DNA of 64,000 bases from Eutreptiella sp. 'Long Island Sound 2002' (GCA_964036045.1 OZ038381.1:149429596-149493595); one strand, 5' to 3'; shown: positions 32,591 to 44,122, counted from the stretch's first letter. Numbers and translations: made by a program. The notes: generated by a model from the letters alone, not told the origin.

Positions 32591-32997
32591 CCATCCAGAG
32601 ATGTGCACTCTTTGTTTTGGGTACCATAGGTGCTGAGGTGGCATGGTTTGTGGCGCTGAGCTCACTGCCATGTCACATGGGATCTTCCTACTTAGCTAGG
32701 CTGACTAGGAATTCAACCCAGGACCTCTCAAAAAGAGGTGCCCCAGCCCCCTAGGGTGCAGACCACTAGGATAGCTAAGCATTCATGAGCAAATATAGAA
32801 AAATGTATAGGCTCTAGAGTAATGTCAGCGCCTCAGTCAGTCCAGAAAATGGTGTATAAGTCCAGTCAGTTGGGGGGTCAGGGGTCCACAGAACCTCTAA
32901 AGATCAATGCTTGGTTTTATGGGTCAAAATGTCTTGTCACCCCTTTTACTAAGATTAAAATGTTATTTGTTTGCAGGGAAATACACTTTTTCTTACT
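32591..32997 (-). repeat. SINE-like repeat S, left copy
   Basis: It is closely similar to 49365-49820 in the same orientation. On the minus strand it holds a tRNA-like segment: a box-A-like TAGCTATCCTAGTGG and a box B GGTTGAATTCC (plus-strand 32708-32718), separated by a long arm with an AGGTCC/GGCACC hairpin as in leucine- or serine-type tRNAs. It ends near GGGAAATACACTTTTTCTTACT. Confidence 0.65.
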
Positions 32998-34094
32998 CCC
33001 CCCTTGTGCTGTGGTGGCCACCACTGTCGCATTGTGAAGGAGAAAGGGAATTTTTCTTGACCTCCCCATGGCTTCAACATCTTTTTAAAGTTTCCTATAA
33101 CATCCCTAACATTGGAAAGAAAGCGCTGGGTCAGGGCAGTTGCCAGCTTTTGCTTAGTCACAACAGACACCTACAGCTCCCACTTTGCTCATTGGCGTCC
33201 CTGGCGCAGCTGTGGCTTGGTAGGGGGTCAGAATGGGCATGCCAATTCATGTTTGCATACACCTCTCCCTCGGAAAAGCAAAACGCAGTGCAATACGCAA
33301 AACGCAGGATACGGTCTGGGCACGTGGTCTGAGGTCTCGTGGAACCTGCTGACTCACCTGACCTGTCCTTAGGGCGAGGGGGTGGCGTTGAAATGATTTT
33401 GCCCCTTAATGGGGTCTTGGGATGCTTGACAGTGGTCAGGAGTCAGTTCTTCGGCCAGAACACTGCCTACTCCACTGTTTGCGCTCCAGGATACCTGCAG
33501 AGAAGGGACGAAGGGTTGAGGGACCGAAAAACGCGCAGCAATCGACGCAAACACCAAAATCCGTCAAATGACGGCTTAGAATTTTTCTGAGGGTACACAC
33601 CTGTCCAGAATCCCCATGTGCATTAAATGCACATTTTAATGCAATTTTATTTCATCACAGGAGTTTTTAAATCCCTGGACTTACACGTAGAGAGAAGCGG
33701 CGCGCCGGAGCGCATTTTAATTGGGCGCCGAAAAGACAGAGGAAATAAGATTATAAAAGTATGTCAGGTAATAATAAAGAAATGACGAGACATGCAATAA
33801 ATAATAAACGTAGAGATTCCACGTATGCTTCTAGAACAAATCAAGAATAAAGAACTCAAAAATTCAATATGAATTCAAAGAGAGAGGTATAAACATACCG
33901 GTTTTGTTTGCTTCGCATGCAGCATAATCATTGCTCGTCTCGTGTTTCCGAGAATTAGCCGTGTTGCAACGCAAACATAGAGTAGAGGGACGGATTAGAA
34001 GATTGCACGATGACTAGAGGTAGGATTGACTGATTAGAACATACACACGCGTGCATCAACGCCTTCTTTTCGTCTTCTCCTTCACTTGCTTCGC
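32998..34094. other. No gene recognised
   Basis: This is unique AT-rich sequence between repeat S and the recognisable part of the element D LTR. It probably includes the unresolved end of that LTR. Short ORFs show no family. Confidence 0.45.
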
Positions 34095-34977
34095 TCTCCA
34101 GCGGTAGGTAAGGTGAGTAAGCCCAGGAGGGGCCACCCCTTGGTGGAGTTTGTGATTGAGGTTGGTATGGATTGATAGAAAACGGATTGGTAGAAATTGT
34201 CCATTGCCAGACTCGTGCATACCCGTGCATGCATATGGTGCATCAAAGGGTAGGGCACGCGAAGTCGGCACGGTATAACACTTGTTTGGGTTACCCAGGA
34301 GCTCCACCCCACGTTCTATAAGAGAACAGGTGGAGTTCCTTAAGCTTGCTTGCTTGCAACTCGGTAAGATAACAGCGTCTTATTTTCCAGCCTGAGAAGC
34401 GTATAATACGTGGAGGCTGGTTAGGTTCCTCAGCCGCTTACCGAGTTCATCCGCCTTTGCTTTCAGGTGGGAAGGTCAGGGTGATTGGTGCAATTGTTAG
34501 CCCTGCCAAAATATACGGCGCAGATCACATAATCAACAAACTGTACCTCAGCCAGGTGTGGCAAGGACAGTCCGACCACATCATCTTTTACGCTGTGCAC
34601 GCAAACACAGCACTCCTTCCCTCTGAGCTCTGGCAGGGAAACGTTTGGAGACGTCCCTGTCAGCCACAGTCGCTTAGTAGCGCTGTGTTCTCTTGTACTT
34701 TCACAGGTGGGCCATTAGGGCTTGTGACCTCTTTGTGAACAACACCAAGTAGCGTGTGAGTGTAGGAGTAATAGCCTAGCGTGAGGGCTTGGGCACAGCG
34801 CTCGCTGACCCCTCGAAGGCTGGTGCCACTGCAGTGAGTGTAGGACCTGTAATGCGTGTGTCACTGTCCCGCCTGTTTCCTGAAATTTTTTTAGGGGTTT
34901 GGTGGGCAGTGGCAGTGATAGTCTAGGTTTTGGCCGTGTAGCAAACAGGCGTTTTCATGCCTCGTAGCTTTTTGTCA
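34095..34977 (-). repeat. 3' LTR of element D
   Basis: On the minus strand it starts TGACAAAAAGC after the purine tract AGGGGAGGGA (34987-34978). It aligns with the element A LTR, including GTGCTGTGTTTGCGTGCACA near 34615. The end beyond ~34095 cannot be placed. Confidence 0.65.
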
Positions 34978-35247
34978 TCCCTCCCCTGTAGTAGGCAGGT
35001 AGGTAGGCAGAACAATACCTTGGCGTTAGCGCTGGGTATTGCCCCAAAGAAGTCTGGTGCAAGCAAAGAAATTGGGCACCTAGGGGTGGAGAGACCCGGG
35101 ACGTACCCTGTGGCACCCTGTAAAGACATCCGCCAGGGTTTAGCAAGGGTGCAGACTTCGGTATAATTAGGACACTATTTCTGCAGCTTACTCATAGGTG
35201 CTTAGGCTCAGCACACTCACACAAACATAGGCAGGTATTCGAAGGGT

Positions 35248-36560
35248 TCAGTCCCTAGGCTTCTTCTGAGAGGCAAGCGTTTCAGCCAGCCTCAGCAACG
35301 TTCCTAGGTTCTTCCGGGACGAGTAGTCCACCAGAACAGAATTCAGGCGTCTGTCAGGAAGCACAAAGGCAGAAAAGGGTTCCCAGGTAGCTTCTTCAAC
35401 TCCAAACCCTTCCCAGAGGATGAGAAAACGCCACCCTTGGCGATAGCGGTGTCGGATAACCGACTTAACCAGGTAGAAGCCTTCCTTAGGGATCTCCTGG
35501 GCATTCATGTCGGGGAGTTCTCCTGCAACTTCCATTGGGCTGACAGCGCCCTGTAGGTCCAGGGCGGCAATCTCCTCGTCGTTTAGTTCCCATTTTTCCC
35601 CACAGAGGTCCTCTCGGTCGTAGTAGCGCTTGAGCTGTTGAGCAGCGCACACAAGGGTCCCCCCTAGTCGGGGAGAACACCGCACTTTGATGCGGTGACC
35701 ATCCACAGACCGGAGCTTGTAGGGCCCAAAGTAGGGGTCATCGCTGGTTGAGAGTGGCCAGGTGGGTACCCAACTGTGGTGCACCAGCACCCAGTCTCCC
35801 TCCTGGTAGGGGGCTGGCACCCCGTGCTTGTACTTCTTGTTCCACTGGCACTCCCTCAGTCTCTGGAGCATAGCCTTGGCCTTGTCCACCTTGTCTTGTT
35901 GGTCTTTCACCCACTTACCGACAGCGGAGTAGGAATCCTCAGGATAGGGAGCGTCTAGGAACCACGCCGGGCGTCCCATGAACAGCTCATGGGGCGAATA
36001 GCCAGTTGCCGAACTCTCTTTGGAGTTCATCATCAAGGATATGACGGGGAGCAGTCTCACCCAGTCGTTAGTGCACTCAGTCTTGCACCATATCCTCGCG
36101 TTCTCTCTGAGAACTCCAATCTGTCGCTCACACAGGGGGTTACTTGTATGAGTATAGGGAATCCCCGTTGACATCTGGACATTGAGGGACCTCAGGACTC
36201 TCTTGTACCAGCCAGTGTCGGAGCGTACTCGGACGTCCTCCTCTGAGTTAATCTCCTTGAGTGCCCCACAGACAGAGACCCACTTATCCAGAAGTATCTT
36301 GATGGTCTCCTCGCCGGTGATGTGTTTAGTGCATGGGTACACCCTGGTAAACCTGGTCAGCCCACAGGTTACCAGTAGGGCAAAATCATAGCCCCCGATC
36401 TTAGGCATCTCCCTGAAGTCCACGTAGAGAACACTGTTGGCACAGTTGGGGATAGGAAGAGTCAAAAAGAGCCCTCTATCCCTGATATCCCCAGGTTTGT
36501 AGGACCGACACGGGCACTTGTCAACGATAGGCTGGAGGGTTTTCCGCAGCTGATCATCAC
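35248..36560 (-). pseudogene. pol: Integrase core, C-terminus and chromodomain of element D
   Basis: A 405-codon ORF (36465-35248) contains the integrase catalytic domain: VDFREMPKIGGYD (first Asp), NSEEDVRV where element A has HSDEDVRI (second catalytic Asp apparently changed to Glu), and NPLCERQ (Glu). A GPYKLRSVDGHRIKV module and a well-preserved chromodomain follow (YLVKSVIRHRYRQGW, FLILWEGFG, EATWEP), ending in KKPRD. The sequence upstream to 36560 is frameshifted finger/linker. Confidence 0.85.
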
Positions 36561-37410
36561 TCCACGTAGAGTGGAACCACTGCTTGAACAGCTTTCACAT
36601 GACCACTGGACTCATGGGTCCACTTGAGGAGTGCCAGAATACGGTCGCTAGGCACAACTATCTGGTCCTCATGCCAGAGGTAAGTCTTGTTCCGCTTCCA
36701 CTGATCCTGGTTGACCAGGGCAGGTTCCAGACGCTTCTCTGGATGTTTGTAGATGTCCCCAAACTCTTTCAGGTACTCCACCTGTTGGGGTCCATCTAGA
36801 GGACTGATCATGGTCATGTTAAGGTCCAGGTGTACATCCATACGGCTGAACGCCTCCTTGGCTAGCTTCTCAGACCTGGCACCAATCATGTCGTCAAAGT
36901 TGTTGTCGCTGATGTAGTCCGCACATTCGTTCTTCACACCCTGGATATGATGTACTGATGGTCCTAGCTGGGTCAGGTAGGACCACCAGCGTCTGAGCTT
37001 GGCCTTTTCAGGTGGGGGCCCCTTCTGGAAGTTGCAGACTGGTTCTTGGTCAGACAGCCAAACCACTGGGTTGCTCCCCAACAGTCGGGACTGAGAGAAT
37101 AACACTAGCATACCCGCGAGCACATCCTGCTCATAGGTAGAGTAGTTACCCCGGGCCTGGTTCCATTTTCAGTTCCAATGCCCCAGGGGAACCAGGACCT
37201 ATTTGTTATCAGGGTAGCATGTGCTTGAGGGTGCCGTCTCGGTTCAGTCCATCAGTCCTCCATTGGGAAATGGCCGAGTCGAACTCCTCCTTCCTTAGTG
37301 CTTGCCACTGGAACAACGTTCGACCTCCGCCCACATTGCTGGCGTCAGTCACCAGTACAATTTCCCCTTGAGCTCTAGGCACGCCCTAGCACTTAGCGTT
37401 GGCCACTTTG
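36557..37410 (-). pseudogene. pol: RNase H and integrase zinc-finger region of element D
   Basis: The first RNase H strand (LVTDASNVGGG) lies near 37350 and is broken by stops and a shift at 37150-37220. The ORF 37123-36557 gives the Glu region (LAGMLVLFSQ), the LSDQEPV aspartate (lost in element A), the HHIQGVKNECADYIS connection and an HESSGH finger fragment. Confidence 0.8.
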
Positions 37411-38128
37411 GCCTTGAGCTCGTCAAACGCTTGTTGTTCTGCCCCAGCGCCAGGTAGTACTGTTCTTGATGAGGTTCGTCAGGATGGTGCTGGTGTAGGT
37501 GACATTTTTGATGTGGCGGCGATAGAAGTTGCAGGCCCCAATGAAACTGCGTACATCATGGAGTCCTTTGTTGGCGTCTTCATGTCGTACCGTAGCATCC
37601 GTCAGGGGTTCGGCCTTAGAGGCCGCAGGGGTCCACCATCCATAGCCAATGTCGAACCCCAGGTACTGCATAGTCTCTTGCATGAATTCACACTTCTCCA
37701 TCTTGAGTCTGGTGTGGTTCTCCTGGCACACTGCAAAGAACTCGGCCAAGAGGATTAGGTGGTCCTCTTGAGTATTCGTTCCCAGGCATACGTCGTCGCT
37801 GTGTGCTTCCATCTGGGCGCCCCGGGATATGAGTTCCTGCGGCAGGGGTGTCCGACGGAGGATGGATAGGATCTTGTTCATCAGCTCTTGAAAAAGAGCG
37901 GGTGCATTAGCCACGCCGAAGGGGATGACCTTCCACTTGATGAACCTCCCCTGAGGGTCGATGAAAGATAGGAGCTCCTGGGCACTGGGCGTCAGGTCCA
38001 CTTGCTAGAATCCACTCCGCTTGTCCATCCTCGTCTTGTAGCGGCAGGAGGCTATCTTCTCGAGGGTTGACTGCATGTTAGGATCGGACCCTGAGTGCTT
38101 CAGCGTCTCCTTGTTCAGCTCTCCATAG
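37411..38128 (-). pseudogene. pol: Reverse transcriptase of element D, C-terminal part
   Basis: On the minus strand from the element E junction: SYGELNKETLKHSGSDPNM in a shifted reading, then KMDKRSGF-type sequence with TAG replacing the Trp of FWQVDL near 38007, then FGVANAPALFQELMNKIL and a catalytic box SDD (HSDDVCLGTN, near 37800) instead of HIDD. Thumb LGFDIGYGWW and IGACNFYRRHI complete it. RT is truncated from its N-terminal half by element E. Confidence 0.85.
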
Positions 38129-38162
38129 CTTAGGCGGCTGAAGCAGGTACGCTTTTGTTCCG
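38129..38162 (+). repeat. Left terminal inverted repeat of element E
   Basis: It starts CTTAGGCGGC, contains CAGGTACGCTTTTGT and pairs with 44361-44394 at 31 of 34 positions. Confidence 0.9.
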
Positions 38163-38474
38163 GGGTCTATTCAAATTATGTATGGGTAATTTGCCCGATT
38201 TACCTACTTTTTTCTACCACAAAATTTGACTAGTCAGTTTTTTCGCCCAATTACCCACGAAAATGCATGAATTTCCTTCAAAAAAGCTCTCACAATTTTA
38301 GCTGTTTTACCCACTTTTCTTCAAAATGCACCACATTTTGGGGGTTCACGAACTTGAAAAGCTTTTTTTTTGTCGTTCTCCTCTGCATGCTCTTTTCTCC
38401 CGCCTTAAAAATGCACTTTTTACGCCTCTGGTTTCCAAAATGCTGTAAAATGACACCATTTTCCCATTCGTATT

Positions 38475-38730
38475 GCGAAGCCTCGCAATACGAGACATGC
38501 AACAACGTAATTCACTGCAATTACACACAGCTTCAGAGCATTCAGAAACAAGCAAAAACAGAATGCAGAGTATCAGTACATTCTGTGCGTGGAAACGTGA
38601 GGCTTTCAGAATGCGGGGCCTCGCAATACTGACTGTTGCCTTAGGGTCAGTATAATTGTCATTCCCAGATGACGCTCCGGAAAACAGAGCTGAAATGGCG
38701 AAATGCCTAATCTGGAATGCTAGGCCTCGC
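38475..38730. promoter_or_regulatory. Left subterminal palindrome cluster of element E
   Basis: There are three one-base variants of GCGAGGCCTCGC: GCGAAGCCTCGC at 38475-38486, GCGGGGCCTCGC at 38613-38624 and GCTAGGCCTCGC at 38719-38730. They lie between the left end and the accessory gene, with no ORF of substance in 38163-38773. A protein-binding site is inferred. Confidence 0.6.
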
Positions 38731-38773
38731 TATGCGAGACAACATATCACACCAAATAGGACTGCAACGCTTT

Positions 38774-40215
38774 AAGGCTTCCTCTTCTTCTTCAATCCCA
38801 CGGCCAACATCTTAATCCTCGACGTCGATCCCACTGCTGTTCTGGGATCCGGAAGGCTCAGCGTCCTCTTCACTCCCTGGGGCTGCGTCAGTGTCGTCTG
38901 CTTCGGCTCACCTGCCGCTTGGGTCTTTGGCTTTTTCGGCTTCGGCGCCTAGCTTGCCCTCGGCTGGTCCTCATCTGCCTCGCCAGCCTAAAACGCCTGA
39001 ACCTGCGTGGACTTCCGAGGAGATCGCCAATCAGATCCTGTCAGCAGCGGTTCATCGTCATCGTCCCCAGGATCATCCAAGTCTTCGTCTGCGCTTCTGC
39101 ATGGGCATGCTGCCTTGGTTCTTCTGCCCCGGACACCTGCCGCGTATACCCCACCTGCTCGTCCTCAACCCAAATTGGCACGCTGAACTGGATCCAGAGC
39201 TCGCACTGCGCCAACCTGGTCTGGTTAATTCTCGCCTGCACGCGCTGCGTCACCTCGTTATGGTAGCTCTGTGCCCGGTCGGACCGCTTCTGTTTGGTCA
39301 ATTGCAGAGAACAAACTTGCGGAGGATCATCCAACCCGGCCACTTTTGCAACCATGTGCACATCGCGATCAAAGATCATGACGTTTTCCGTGCGGTCTTT
39401 GGTCTGCATCGGCGCTGCTATCCACGTATAAAGCACAAGGGGCATAAACCCTGGTTCATCACGTTCGCGGCGACCCAAACCAATGTATGGTGGGATCCGT
39501 AGTGAGGAGTAGCGAGATGGCAAAGGCATTGCGAGGCCTCGCAAACCAAAAGCCTTGTACATATCTTTTTCTTGATCTTGATACCGGCCAGCAGAACTAG
39601 TACTTTTACTTGAATTCTGCCTTTTCCTGTCTTGCCTGCGCCAGGTAGCCAGTAACACACTTGCACTATCTCATACCAGTAATCCTTCTCTGCAATTCCA
39701 GGCATCTCCAGAACTGTTTGCAGGGCGTCCGAAACAGTCTCTGCCTCGCCGTAGATCACAAGGACAGTTTCAGGGTTGTCAATCAACTTCGCCATCACAA
39801 CCGGACTCAGAGGATCAGCACCGTCCGTCAGATTCGCATTCAGAATGATCATGTCGGTGTCTGGAGCCTCCACAAGATTCAGGGAATCTTGCAGATCTTT
39901 GTAGGGGGCGCACAACATTTTGACCACCTTTCCAGTGACCTCAATGTTCACCACGTCCATTTTTCCGGACTCCGTGGACTTTACTTCGGTCAAGGGCGAT
40001 GCCAGTTGTGCACGGAGGCGAGCAAGGTCCATTGATGACCCATGCTTTGCATGAGTATTTCCCATCGCCGTCCAGAATCGCGCCTTGCTGGGCGTTTCCC
40101 ATTTCGGCGACGGAGCCTCAGGTTTCCACTGCCAAGCCCCCAAAGAGATCCGAAACGAAAGGACATCCCAGTCGTGCAACGGCACCTTCTCTGCCGGACT
40201 CGCCTCTGTAAACAT
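38774..40215 (-). CDS. Spliced accessory gene of element E (downstream part)
   Basis: Exon 40215-39661 encodes EKVPLHDWDVLSFRIS, a beta-rich DMIILNANLTDGADPLSPVV segment and DYWYEIVQ. A 44 nt intron (39660-39617, GTGTGT...GGCAG) joins in phase 0 to an exon from 39616 (NSSKSTSSAGRYQDQEKDMY), which runs at least to 39041 with IFDRDVHMVAKVAGLDDPP. Further minus-strand sequence encodes an acidic DLDDPGDDDDEP run and a basic KKKRKP end at TAA 38776-38774, probably a last exon; the intervening splicing is unresolved. A palindrome at 39531-39542 lies in the second exon and would read GLRGLA. It may be one gene with 41300-40331, because a 49 nt intron (donor GTAGGC, acceptor TTTACAG) would join them in frame apart from the TAG at 40331. 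Function unknown. Confidence 0.5.
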
Positions 40216-40330
40216 GTGCAGGGGTGCGTTTACCTTCTTAGCGTGTTTGCCTACTTGCTTGTGAGGGGAACATACTTCGGGTCCGACGGATAACGCTGTC
40301 CGGCACGGCTCCCCAATGCCAATTGATCCA

Positions 40331-41300
40331 CTACTGCTTCTGGTAGGCAGAGGCCCGGTTCTGGATTTCCTTGCTTTTCGTTTTTGGTCTCGACATGTCG
40401 GCGGCGACCCGTTGTAGGAGTGATGGCTCGTACAGACCCTGCAGGAACTTCAGCTGGTTCATCGTCACCGGTGTGTCCATCTTCTCGAAGTTATTCAGCG
40501 ACGTCACCGCTGCGTCCTCCGAATGGTACGCCCAAGTGAAGAACGGTCCAAACGCCTTGACTGAATAACTCTGTACATGAGGAGGATGAGTAGCCATATA
40601 TGGATTGCGAGGCCTCGCATTCGACAATGGAACATACTTGGAGTTCATCATCGGAAACCTGTGGTGGAATCCAAGCACTTCCGCTCGCGGCTTTCAGGAG
40701 GGTTCGGTGAATGTGTTCCCTTGGAGTCTCGTCAGGCCCAGCCGGCGAATCTCGCAAATGCATAAGGAAGTTGTCAGCTGCTTCGGACGATGGCACAGCG
40801 GAGATGTCCAGATCGATGGCCTGCTTCCGACCGGCGACTGCTACTCGTGTAGCCCAAATGGTCTCTGTTTTCAACAGGTTGACCTTCACCACTTGCATCC
40901 ACTGCGGTGGGTCGAGGCACAGACGCAGTGCTGCTTTGCAATGATGATCCGATCGTCGGCTGGAGATGAAAACAGGGTTTTGCGAGGATGCACATGAAAC
41001 AGCCACGGTGCGACCGGGTTACGTACCTGGGGATTGCCATGCAGTCACGGTCACGGGCTCCTCGGGAGAATTTGCCGTAAGAGTTCTCATAACCTCGTCC
41101 ACTCGCTTCTGTTGATACTTCTGGTTCTGGCCGTACTTCTTCTTCTTGTCGATCCAAAGACTCCAGATGTGGACCTCCACCTGCAAAAGTTTCTTGTAGA
41201 ACCTCAAGAACTGCTCTGGCACCGTTTCCCGCGTGGATGGTACTTGTGACGTCTCGCGTAATGCTCTGCCTGCTTTTGTTGGCGTCAAACTCACTTCCAT
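40331..41300 (-). CDS. Three-exon accessory gene of element E
   Basis: The exons 41300-41027, 40933-40659 and 40570-40331 join through introns of 93 and 88 nt (GTACGT...AAAG and GTTTCC...TACAG) to give 262 codons with phases that agree. The protein starts MEVSLTPTKAGRALRETSQ and has a helical, basic QFLRFYKKLLQVEVHIWSL segment, a LDPPQWMQVVKVNLLKTET strand region and FGPFFTWAYHSEDAAVTSL. The second intron contains the element's palindrome at 40607-40618. It ends AYQKQ at TAG 40333-40331, which could be a decayed codon of a longer gene continuing to 38774. I do not recognise the family. Confidence 0.65.
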
Positions 41301-41353
41301 GTTGAAATGGGCCCGTAAAAAGGAAGAAAACTGTACATATTTATCCTTTGATT

Positions 41354-41482
41354 GCGAGGGCTCGCAATCAACATTATAGGTATTTGTCGACAATTACCTA
41401 CTTTGTATTGCGAGGCCTCGCATTAAGGTAACAACATATAGTCAATAACGCACTTCTTGAAAAGACGATTGCGAGGGCTCGC
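41354..41482. promoter_or_regulatory. Intergenic palindrome cluster of element E
   Basis: Three sites (GCGAGGGCTCGC at 41354-41365, GCGAGGCCTCGC at 41410-41421, GCGAGGGCTCGC at 41471-41482) sit between the end of the transposase-like gene and the start of the accessory gene. They are spaced 56 and 61 bases and so occupy the accessory gene's promoter region. Confidence 0.6.
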
Positions 41483-41565
41483 ATTCCGAAAGGGTAGTTG
41501 TGAGCAAAAGCACCTGTGTGCGCGCAGACAACAACAACAGAGTTGAAAGCAACCTAAAACCGATC

Positions 41566-43539
41566 TTATGCATCGGTAAAGGCCCAGATTCTGTCCAGAA
41601 TGTTCGTGCGCTGCGCATCAGACCGCGGAGGAACCTTGTTGTCCATCAATGGTATTATGGCAGGTGAGAAGTTCCGAGGCTGCCGCAGAAATGTACGCAA
41701 AACATCGGTCAACACAGTTCTGTGAGTGTCCACATCCGGCTCGCTGTAAGGGTCGGACGGAGAATCTGGATCAGCCTCCCAGTGCTTCTCCATCGTCGAG
41801 GTACCCGACTGCCAAGGACAGTACCGAATTCTCAGGCAGTCGTCAATAACATACGAGTGCAAGCGTAGTCGGATCTCAGTTTCAATATCGGAGGACAAAC
41901 TACTAACCAGCAGGCGTCTGTTAATTCTCGCAGGGCAGGTCTGGGCAAACAAATCTTCCACGTCGCTCGGTGTGACAGCCCAAGTGTGTCGATCCTTCAT
42001 GGACTCAAGTGGACTAAGCATGACTTCGCGAAATTCCTCACGAGAGCACAATCCTGGCAGGTCGCTGTTGAAGGTCTGCCAATGCAACAACGCAACATCG
42101 ATGGTCCTCACATACAAACCAGGATCAGCTGCAGCCCTCCCGAGCTCAATCAAAAGCACGAACACGAGTCGCAACACATTCCGGGGGTCGATGGCGGTTT
42201 CAGGTTGCCGTCCAGACCAGTTGCATTGTCTCACGAGAAATCCACAGTGGAGGACAAGCGGACACCAGTTCTGCAGAAGGTTCAGCATTCCTTTACATAC
42301 TTCACTCTTCATTCAACGGATCGCTGTCCCACCGTGATCCGCAACAGCCTGTAACCTGTTTGATTTCCTTTGCAACTGCCGCAAGAAATGCGGCGCACAC
42401 TTGAGGATGCCGGCAGTGGTTCTCTCCATGACTCTGAGCTTCGGGTACGACCCTACTGTTTTTCTGACTCCTAAGCAGCCAAAGCGGAAGTACACAAACA
42501 GCGAATGAAAGCGGCGCCATACGTTGGTCACGAGGTATTTAGGGGGATCCCAGCAGCCGTACTATACAGGAGTCCTCTTCAGCTTTCCGTGCCAGCTCCA
42601 CCACTGCGTTCTGTCGGAGTAAAGCAACTTCAGGCATCTTTTGTGTATGTTCTCATCAACGAGGATCGGCACAATTGGCTGCGTGTGGTTTGACAGCGAT
42701 GCAATGTAGTCGAACACCTCAACCAGGCCCTTGTACGAGGATAGTTGATGCATACTCAGCAGCAGCGGTTTCCAACCAGGATTGGGTAGTGGATCTCGCA
42801 CGATGTCAAGCGGCGCTCTGATGCTCGGTATTGCTGCAGGTCTGTCCGCAAGCAGGCCCAGATCTGTCAGGATCCCATGAAAGCTCCGTTTCATTCTGAC
42901 AAGCGCTGCAGCCACACTGCCGATGCTGCCGATGAGCACATCTATGTTTGGGTGTCCTCTGAAATACGGCAACCTGCACGGAATCCCAACGACGCAAAGG
43001 GCTGTGCAATTTTGCGACTAATCCTGGATCGTTGGATGCGTTCCATACTGCTTAATGTAACAATTGTCGATCCAGACGCAAACCTGCCGGTTCTCCATCC
43101 ATCGCCATGTCTCAAGCATCTTTCTCGCAGACCGTTCCTTCATGGTTCTCTCGCGGAGCCGCAGCAGTCCTGTTCTGCGCAACCGGCGCCTGTTCTGCCG
43201 ACCGATAGAGGCAAAACCCAGTGCGTCCTCGTCCTGGTGCTGGGGCGTGCATCGCAAGCGCAAAATTTTGTATAAGTGGAAGAACTCCTGCTTGAAGTGG
43301 TTGGCGGCTCGGGTCTCTGGTCTGCTTTTCAATCTCAGTAGTGCATGCTGTGTTTTCCGGTTCAGTCGCAGCAAGCGCGCAAAATCAAAGAAGAAAAGGG
43401 CTCCACTCTTGTTCTTTTCAACGGCAGCCCATAGTGATTCAGCAGTGGTAAACCCGTGTTCTGTTGCGCAGAAAGCCTGCACTCGCCTGACAGTCCGTTC
43501 CAGCTCCCTCTTTGCTCGATGCGCAATTTTACGTGGCAT
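41566..43539 (-). pseudogene. Transposase-like gene of element E with three in-frame stops
   Basis: A single minus-strand frame runs 658 codons from ATG 43539 to TGA 41566, broken only by TAG at 43020, TAG at 42564 and TGA at 42315; there is no frameshift. It has a basic N-terminus (PRKIAHRAKRELERTVRR), then VCVWIDNCYIKQYG, NCTALCVVGIPCRLPYF, PILVDENIHKRCLKLLYS, YGCWDPPKYLVTNVWRRF and YVRTIDVALLHWQTF. The WIDN and LVDEN acidic residues are candidate catalytic positions. From memory, this ordered set of motifs resembles a transposase-like family abundant in dinoflagellate genomes; that needs a search. Three subterminal palindromes lie upstream. Confidence 0.65.
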
Positions 43540-43944
43540 GAACAATCATCTCAAAGAATCAAAGATGTGCATTTTATTATACAATTCCACAGACAACAGG
43601 CTCCTTGAAAGCTACAGTTAAATACAATTTCTTGCCAGCACAGCCCTGCACACGCGACACGCGCATATCAATCTTTGCGCGCAAATCCGCCGCGCATGCG
43701 CATTCTTGGTTGCTGGAAACCGTCAACTGGCCCCACATTTCTCTTGTTGATCACATCTGCGGTACCCAGTTGCAAACCGCCCACCATCGCTGTTGGGCAG
43801 TGAAGCCAGCGGTGACTACAGTATGAAAACTTGAGATGCCGGCGGGACCTGTATGGGCGCCCATGCAGCAGCGTCGCATCAAGGGAATGCACAGGCTGTG
43901 TAGTTGTTGGATCTGTCCATTTTACTGTTTCCTGTTCCATTATT

Positions 43945-44122
43945 GCGAGGCCTCGCTTTCCGATTTCTGAAACCATACCCTTTGCGAATATTACGAAATG
44001 GAATGCGAGGCCTCGCAGTTGAAAAAGAATGTTATTTGTCGTAATTACCCTTATGCGAATTTTCCATGCATTCGCTTCTGGTAAAACAAATGAAATCGAA
44101 TCCTTGCATTGCGAGGCCTCGC
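43945..44122. promoter_or_regulatory. Right subterminal palindrome cluster of element E
   Basis: Three perfect GCGAGGCCTCGC sites at 43945-43956, 44005-44016 and 44111-44122 lie between the right inverted repeat and the transposase-like gene, covering its likely promoter. Outside these sites 43540-44360 holds no credible gene. Confidence 0.65.

Noticed and set aside
39418-40215. A single 265-codon ORF as the complete accessory protein
   Set aside because: Its last ~80 codons run through an intron with good splice sites (39660-39617), and the spliced frame is more protein-like.
41566-43539. Tyrosine recombinase (Crypton-type) identity for the element E gene
   Set aside because: No R...H-x-x-R...Y motif order is visible, and the element has terminal inverted repeats and a target duplication, unlike Cryptons.
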